DNA from: Pempheris klunzingeri
Lineage: Eukaryota; Chordata; Actinopteri; Acropomatiformes; Pempheridae
Assembly (NCBI RefSeq): GCF_042242105.1
Contig: NC_092019.1
Location: 14,510,328-14,574,327, forward strand
Direction of reading: 5' to 3'
DNA: 64,000 bases
Below the pieces are notes generated by a model. That model was not told the DNA's origin. It ran no database searches and worked only from the letters and a program-made list of their open reading frames with translations. Below are positions 59,674 through 64,000 of this stretch, piece after piece. The first letter of the stretch is position 1. Each line of letters opens with the position of its first letter. The translations under genes were made by a program, and so were the position numbers.

Positions 59674-61063
59674 CTCAACTGGCCTGCCATGTCAACAAAG
59701 TCTAGACAACTAGACCTGTTCTTTCTGTTCCCCAATGTCCGACTCATGGTGTCTTTAATGTATGCAACGTTTTTGATCGATTCTTACAAAGCAGTTCCAT
59801 CATTTCATCAAATTTATGATCATTTAAAAGACTAAAACCATGTGGACTCTCTACTGTTTATTAAAAAAAATGTGATACATGTCACAATATAGAAATCTGC
59901 AGCATGACCTTCACAATCATCTATAAAGACAGTGCAGTGTCTGTCAGAGCAAACTGCCTCGAGTGCTTCTGATGGCACCAGATGTCAGCCTGCATTGTTA
60001 TATGGATTACTAGAGCCACTCGGCAAACACCTCCAGGTGTGCATTCCACACCAGGAAGGGGAAAGGTGGGTGCCGCTCACTGAATCAATAAAAAAGGCTG
60101 GCTTTTCTCTCTGTTGAACTCTGCGTGCCTGAGCAGAAGGAGAGACTATTGGAGTTGGGTTAAGAGGTGGTGCGCCTCTTTTAATGAACAGTCAAGAGAA
60201 GCTTTCCTGCTCCACGATATAGAGATATTTTGCGCACCTTCACAGAGGCGGAGTAGGGGTGCACAAGCAAGTCGTTTATGTTGTCTGAGATGAAGGGAAG
60301 AGCGATGGGTGGCTAATCTTTGGTTTGAACTGTACACCTGGTCTCCTCAGGGTCTTTAATCTTTAGAGGAAGGAGCAGAAATTAGAGGCCCCTGTCCTGC
60401 ATCCTTCACATTGGGTTAAACCACCAAGGGTGTGTAAACATTCACCACAAATGAATCACTGGCAGTCAAAGCCAGAGCATTGTGATGTAAGTCACACCGA
60501 GGAGAAGACAGTTTAGACAGTGAGAAATGGAATTATATGTCATATGACTGGGAGTCAGAATATAAACAAAAATAAACACGTCTGCTTGCTTCGCTCAAAT
60601 TTGTTTTATTTGCCAAAGCATGACAGGTAATGCTCGAACAATTAAAAGTGTTCTATCAAGTGATAATACCAAACAAGGTGGTAACAGCTTCTAAAATGTG
60701 AGATTTGTTTGTTTTTTTTTCTGTTTCATATCACTGTATATTGTTTAGTTTTAAAGTGATTTAACAATATATAGCATAAATAAAATCTACAGTACAATCT
60801 ACACTGAAAATAACAGGCAGACTAGATGAGAGCACAAACGACAGATTATGCAAAACTGTCCACACTGAATGTGCAGCTTGTTAATTGCTTTCTGGAAGGA
60901 AAAAAAAAATCAGGCACAAGCCATGTCCTCATTTCCAGTAAACTGAAGGATGTAAGACACACCGATAACCATCACTGGACTCATTACAGGCCTTACTCTA
61001 TATGCCTCTGCACCTGATAATTTGTACAAATAAATGCACATCTGAGAAGACAGATGATGAGGA

Positions 61064-61125
61064 AGAGAGAGAGAGAGAGAGATAAAGAAGGAGAGAGAGA
61101 AAAGGGAGTAGAGAGAGGGGGGAGA
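61064..61125. repeat. (GA)n-rich stretch
   Basis: A perfect GA run at 61064-61082 followed by purine-only sequence made of GAGA and GGGA blocks. Confidence 0.9.
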
Positions 61126-61302
61126 ATACGATAGGGAGGGCGAGGTGTTTCCTGTTTCCATTGCTCTAATTATACCTGTCTCTTGAGGATAGGGCCTATC
61201 GGGAAGAGGAATTCTGTCACAGGAGTTACTCAATGCTGAGTTTCTATACTTTCCTATAATTACTTTTATAAATCTGGTTTGGATAAACTATCACACAAAC
61301 AA

Positions 61303-61321
61303 GCATAGCATAGCATAGCAT
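61303..61321. repeat. (CATAG)n pentamer repeat
   Basis: Nearly four CATAG units in a row. Confidence 0.85.
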
Positions 61322-63858
61322 GGAAAACACAATGGGGAATGGAGTTTTCCACATAGTGTAAAGTGTGAAATTCATGTGTTACAGAATATTATCATTTGAT
61401 AATTTTGACTAACGTTTCTGTGCAAATTCATATGGGAAAATATTTTTTTATTTTCAGGAAAAAATTCACTGTTGAGTTCACCAGTTGCGTGAAAGGCCAA
61501 AGCATTGCTTTAATCCTCTTTTATAAAAAGAAAAAAGAATCAAAAAACACTCAAACATAATTTCCATGCTCATTACACTGATGAGGCATTACGCTAACTG
61601 TTGGTGTATTGGTCTCCTTTTGCAATTGAGAGTGTCTGTTTTTACATATACTGAACACTCACTCCATCTGTTTGTGAGTTGCTGTCGGAGTAATGATTCC
61701 TTCCTGTTTAAAGATGCAGTGAAGATAGATTCCTGAAATCATGTGGCTTTTGAAAGATGTCTGGGGCAGCGTGTTTGTGGCTCCTAACGATATTTCACAA
61801 GCATTTTTATAGTATATAACAGCAAAAACAGCTAAAAGCCTACTACCCGACTACTGGCTTCACCGCTTCCCAACAGAACCCGAACACTGCCCTCCTCTGG
61901 TGGAAAACACAAAGATGCATAAAAACTTAACTTAGCTGCATACAGGACTAACACACGCACCTGTCAACAACTGCACACTGATGTACTGTCTGTCTTCTTT
62001 ATTTCACAGTGAATTAGATAAAGCAATAAATTGCAACAAACAATGAAGTTTCCATAAACTTCAGTCCCTGTGAACACACCACAAAGTGAAGAATATTAAT
62101 AATCAGTTTGACAGCCCTGGTTTGTAATCAGCCTTTGGTGCATCTATTAGTATGCAGAAGAGGAGAGGCAAGCTGAGAGGAGACGTGGGGGGTTGCGGGA
62201 CAGAAGGAGATGGAGAGAGCAGTCTGAGGGAGAAAAAAGAGCCATCTGAGCCGCCTTCATGTAGCAGCTCACATTGCCTGGCAACCTCGCCAGCACACAG
62301 AGAATGTGTACAGTGGTCAGCAGGCTGCGTCTGCTTGCTCTCACCAATACAGACAATTGCTTGCAAATACTGGAAAACCAATGCTAAGAAATGGATTTCA
62401 ACTCTAAACTGTTTGGATTTGGAGGATATGTGAGCCTGTGGTAGCGGTCGAAGAGGGAGGTTTCTAAACAGCAATAAAGAGCCACTCAAACAGGAGCTGT
62501 CAGAGCTTCTTCCTGAATTGTAAAGAGCTGTCATAAACTGCTTTGGTGGCATTCACACCGATCCCTGAAAAACATGTCTAAATAAACTGCCTTTTAATTA
62601 CTGACAATGCATTTTCATGGATTGTTACACATGCATGATGACAAACACCTGATTTGATGGATAAAATTCTAATTTTAGTGCAAAACAAGCATTATGTTTC
62701 CATGTTGACGCTGTCATTATTCTGTATTTACCAAGTTGCAATCATGGTTGTGTTGCACAACTGATGTATCAGTGCTATATTCAATCTGGTGGAAGGTGAT
62801 ACAGAGTTATTAAATACCTTATACAATACGCAGCAACACATTTGTGCATCATATTGCTGGAATAACCGAGCAGGTGCTTGAAAAACTGAAGCTCTGCCTT
62901 CAGTTGTCACTTGGTTTGTCCAACGACATGGTTTTCAACCCAGCAGAGAAAACTCGTGTCAACCTATTGAATCAGACTCAAATTAGAGCAGAGAGAACAG
63001 TCTTCCTCTTTTGTGTCGGACTTGAGAGTCAGAATTAGTGAACCATTTTCCCTCCAGATTCAACTCTGCTCAGTTTAGGGCTTAATCAAGTGGAAATTGG
63101 GAATAGGGGGTTGTGGGGGTGGTCAGGGTTGGGGTGCAGGGTAGAATGGAGCAATTGTTCAGATAAAGGCCTCATGTTGAGTCCGCTTTGATGTTTCAAT
63201 GGGGGGATATGCTGGGATTTTACAGTAGCATTTCACTCCAATACTCTTTTTGCTCACCCCAGGCAAACTCTGCAGCCTGCAAAGATGATGCAAAACAGGA
63301 CCAATCGGTGCCATTATACCAAATGTTTTTCACATTTCTAGTCCACATTTAAATGGAGCATACCAGAGGGTCAGTCTCAAAATGTTGTCTGCGTCCCTCA
63401 GATGGGACACCCAACAATATCAACATTCAAGTGAGATTCCCCTCCGTTTTCCCCCTCGCCTATACAAGCAGACAGGCTCCCACTGATCTATTATGTTGCA
63501 AAGCCTTTCTCATGCATGTCTTGAATGAAAGCCAGCGTATCGATGGTCTGAGGATAATCACGTTTTCCTGAAGCAGGCTTAGCTGCACTAAATAAGCCGA
63601 ACAGAAAAAAAAAAAGGTGGGTCGAACAAAACTGTTGTACACTGGGAGAAAAGCTAGAGTCCCTTAAAAAAAAATTTCCCTGGAAGTTTCGTGCCCAGAA
63701 ATGAAAAGTAGGACCGAGGAATGCAGGAAAGGAGGATTTACTCTTCGTTAACTCATGAATGTTGAAACGACGAAGATGCGGATTGGAGGAGTTTAAGAAC
63801 TACTACTTTTTTTAGTACTTGGTGATGTTGCACTTGTATATGGAGGTCATAACTCTCT

Positions 63859-64000
63859 TACCTCCCTGTTGTGTCCTCCAGCAGGTGCATTTGGCGCATT
63901 TCAGAGATGCTGCCGCGTCCTGTCTCCAGACACCGTCCGCTCTCCCACTTGTTGCTGGATCAGTAAAGCCTCCATGCAACAACTTGGTCCGCAACTTTGC
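63859..64000 (-). other. Possible first exon reaching past the window edge
   Basis: On minus, an open frame from the window edge runs to a donor-like site (GGGAG|GTAAGAG) at 63859. Starting from an ATG at 63994 it would encode about 45 residues with several cysteines (for example CAKCTCW). It could be a distal first exon of the RhoGEF gene or part of an unrelated gene. No family is recognised. Confidence 0.2.

Larger units (their letters stand above)
53821..64000. other. Gene-poor region upstream of the RhoGEF
   Basis: About 10 kb without a recognised coding gene. It carries simple repeats, one retroelement end and a few splice-donor-like sites on minus (57650, 59366, 63859). The longest frame (62103-62552 minus, 149 codons) has no recognisable domain and a composition typical of noncoding sequence. 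Confidence 0.5.

Noticed and set aside
62103-62552. 149-codon minus-strand frame
   Set aside because: No domain, no codon pattern of a conserved exon and no clear splice sites; kept only as part of the gene-poor region.

Overview
The window reads as nuclear DNA of a bony (ray-finned, probably percomorph) fish. Genes are split by GT-AG introns, the proteins are vertebrate orthologues, and the spaces between exons hold repeat families typical of teleost genomes. All product names rest on recalled family sequences and on exon-by-exon splicing done by eye; no database search was possible.

Layout, left to right. (1) 1-9250: first coding exon (8777-8831, minus strand) of the kinesin-3 gene kif13a, with a G/C-rich 5' region to its right and more than 8.7 kb of first intron to its left. 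The rest of kif13a lies outside the window. (2) 10228-11472, minus: intronless nhlrc1 (malin), a RING plus NHL-repeat E3 ubiquitin ligase. KIF13A and NHLRC1 are also neighbours in human 6p22.3, so this is conserved microsynteny. (3) 13904-21138, minus: complete 13-exon ptdss1 (phosphatidylserine synthase 1, 468 aa). (4) 22762-28441: two small four-transmembrane MS4A-like genes placed head to head, gene A on minus (six coding exons, 185 aa) and gene B on plus (five coding exons, 183 aa), with mirrored exon structure. (5) 31967-53263, minus: a 22-coding-exon Rho guanine-nucleotide exchange factor of the PLEKHG4/PLEKHG4B type. The assembled product is 1744 aa: an N-terminal module with a Ser-rich linker, then Sec14-like, spectrin-like, DH, PH and Ser-rich tail. 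(6) 53264-64000: no recognisable coding gene. It holds the probable promoter of the RhoGEF, possible alternative upstream first exons (splice donors at 57650, 59366 and 63859) and simple repeats.

Except for gene B, everything is transcribed leftward. The genes do not form one pathway: they cover vesicle transport (kif13a), glycogen-linked protein quality control (nhlrc1), phospholipid synthesis in the ER (ptdss1), membrane tetraspan proteins (MS4A-like) and actin/Rho signalling (plekhg4b-like). The least expected items are the divergent MS4A-like pair with a possible alternative terminal exon, the hydrophobic C-terminus predicted for the RhoGEF, and the long conserved-looking N-terminal module in its 1240-bp third exon.
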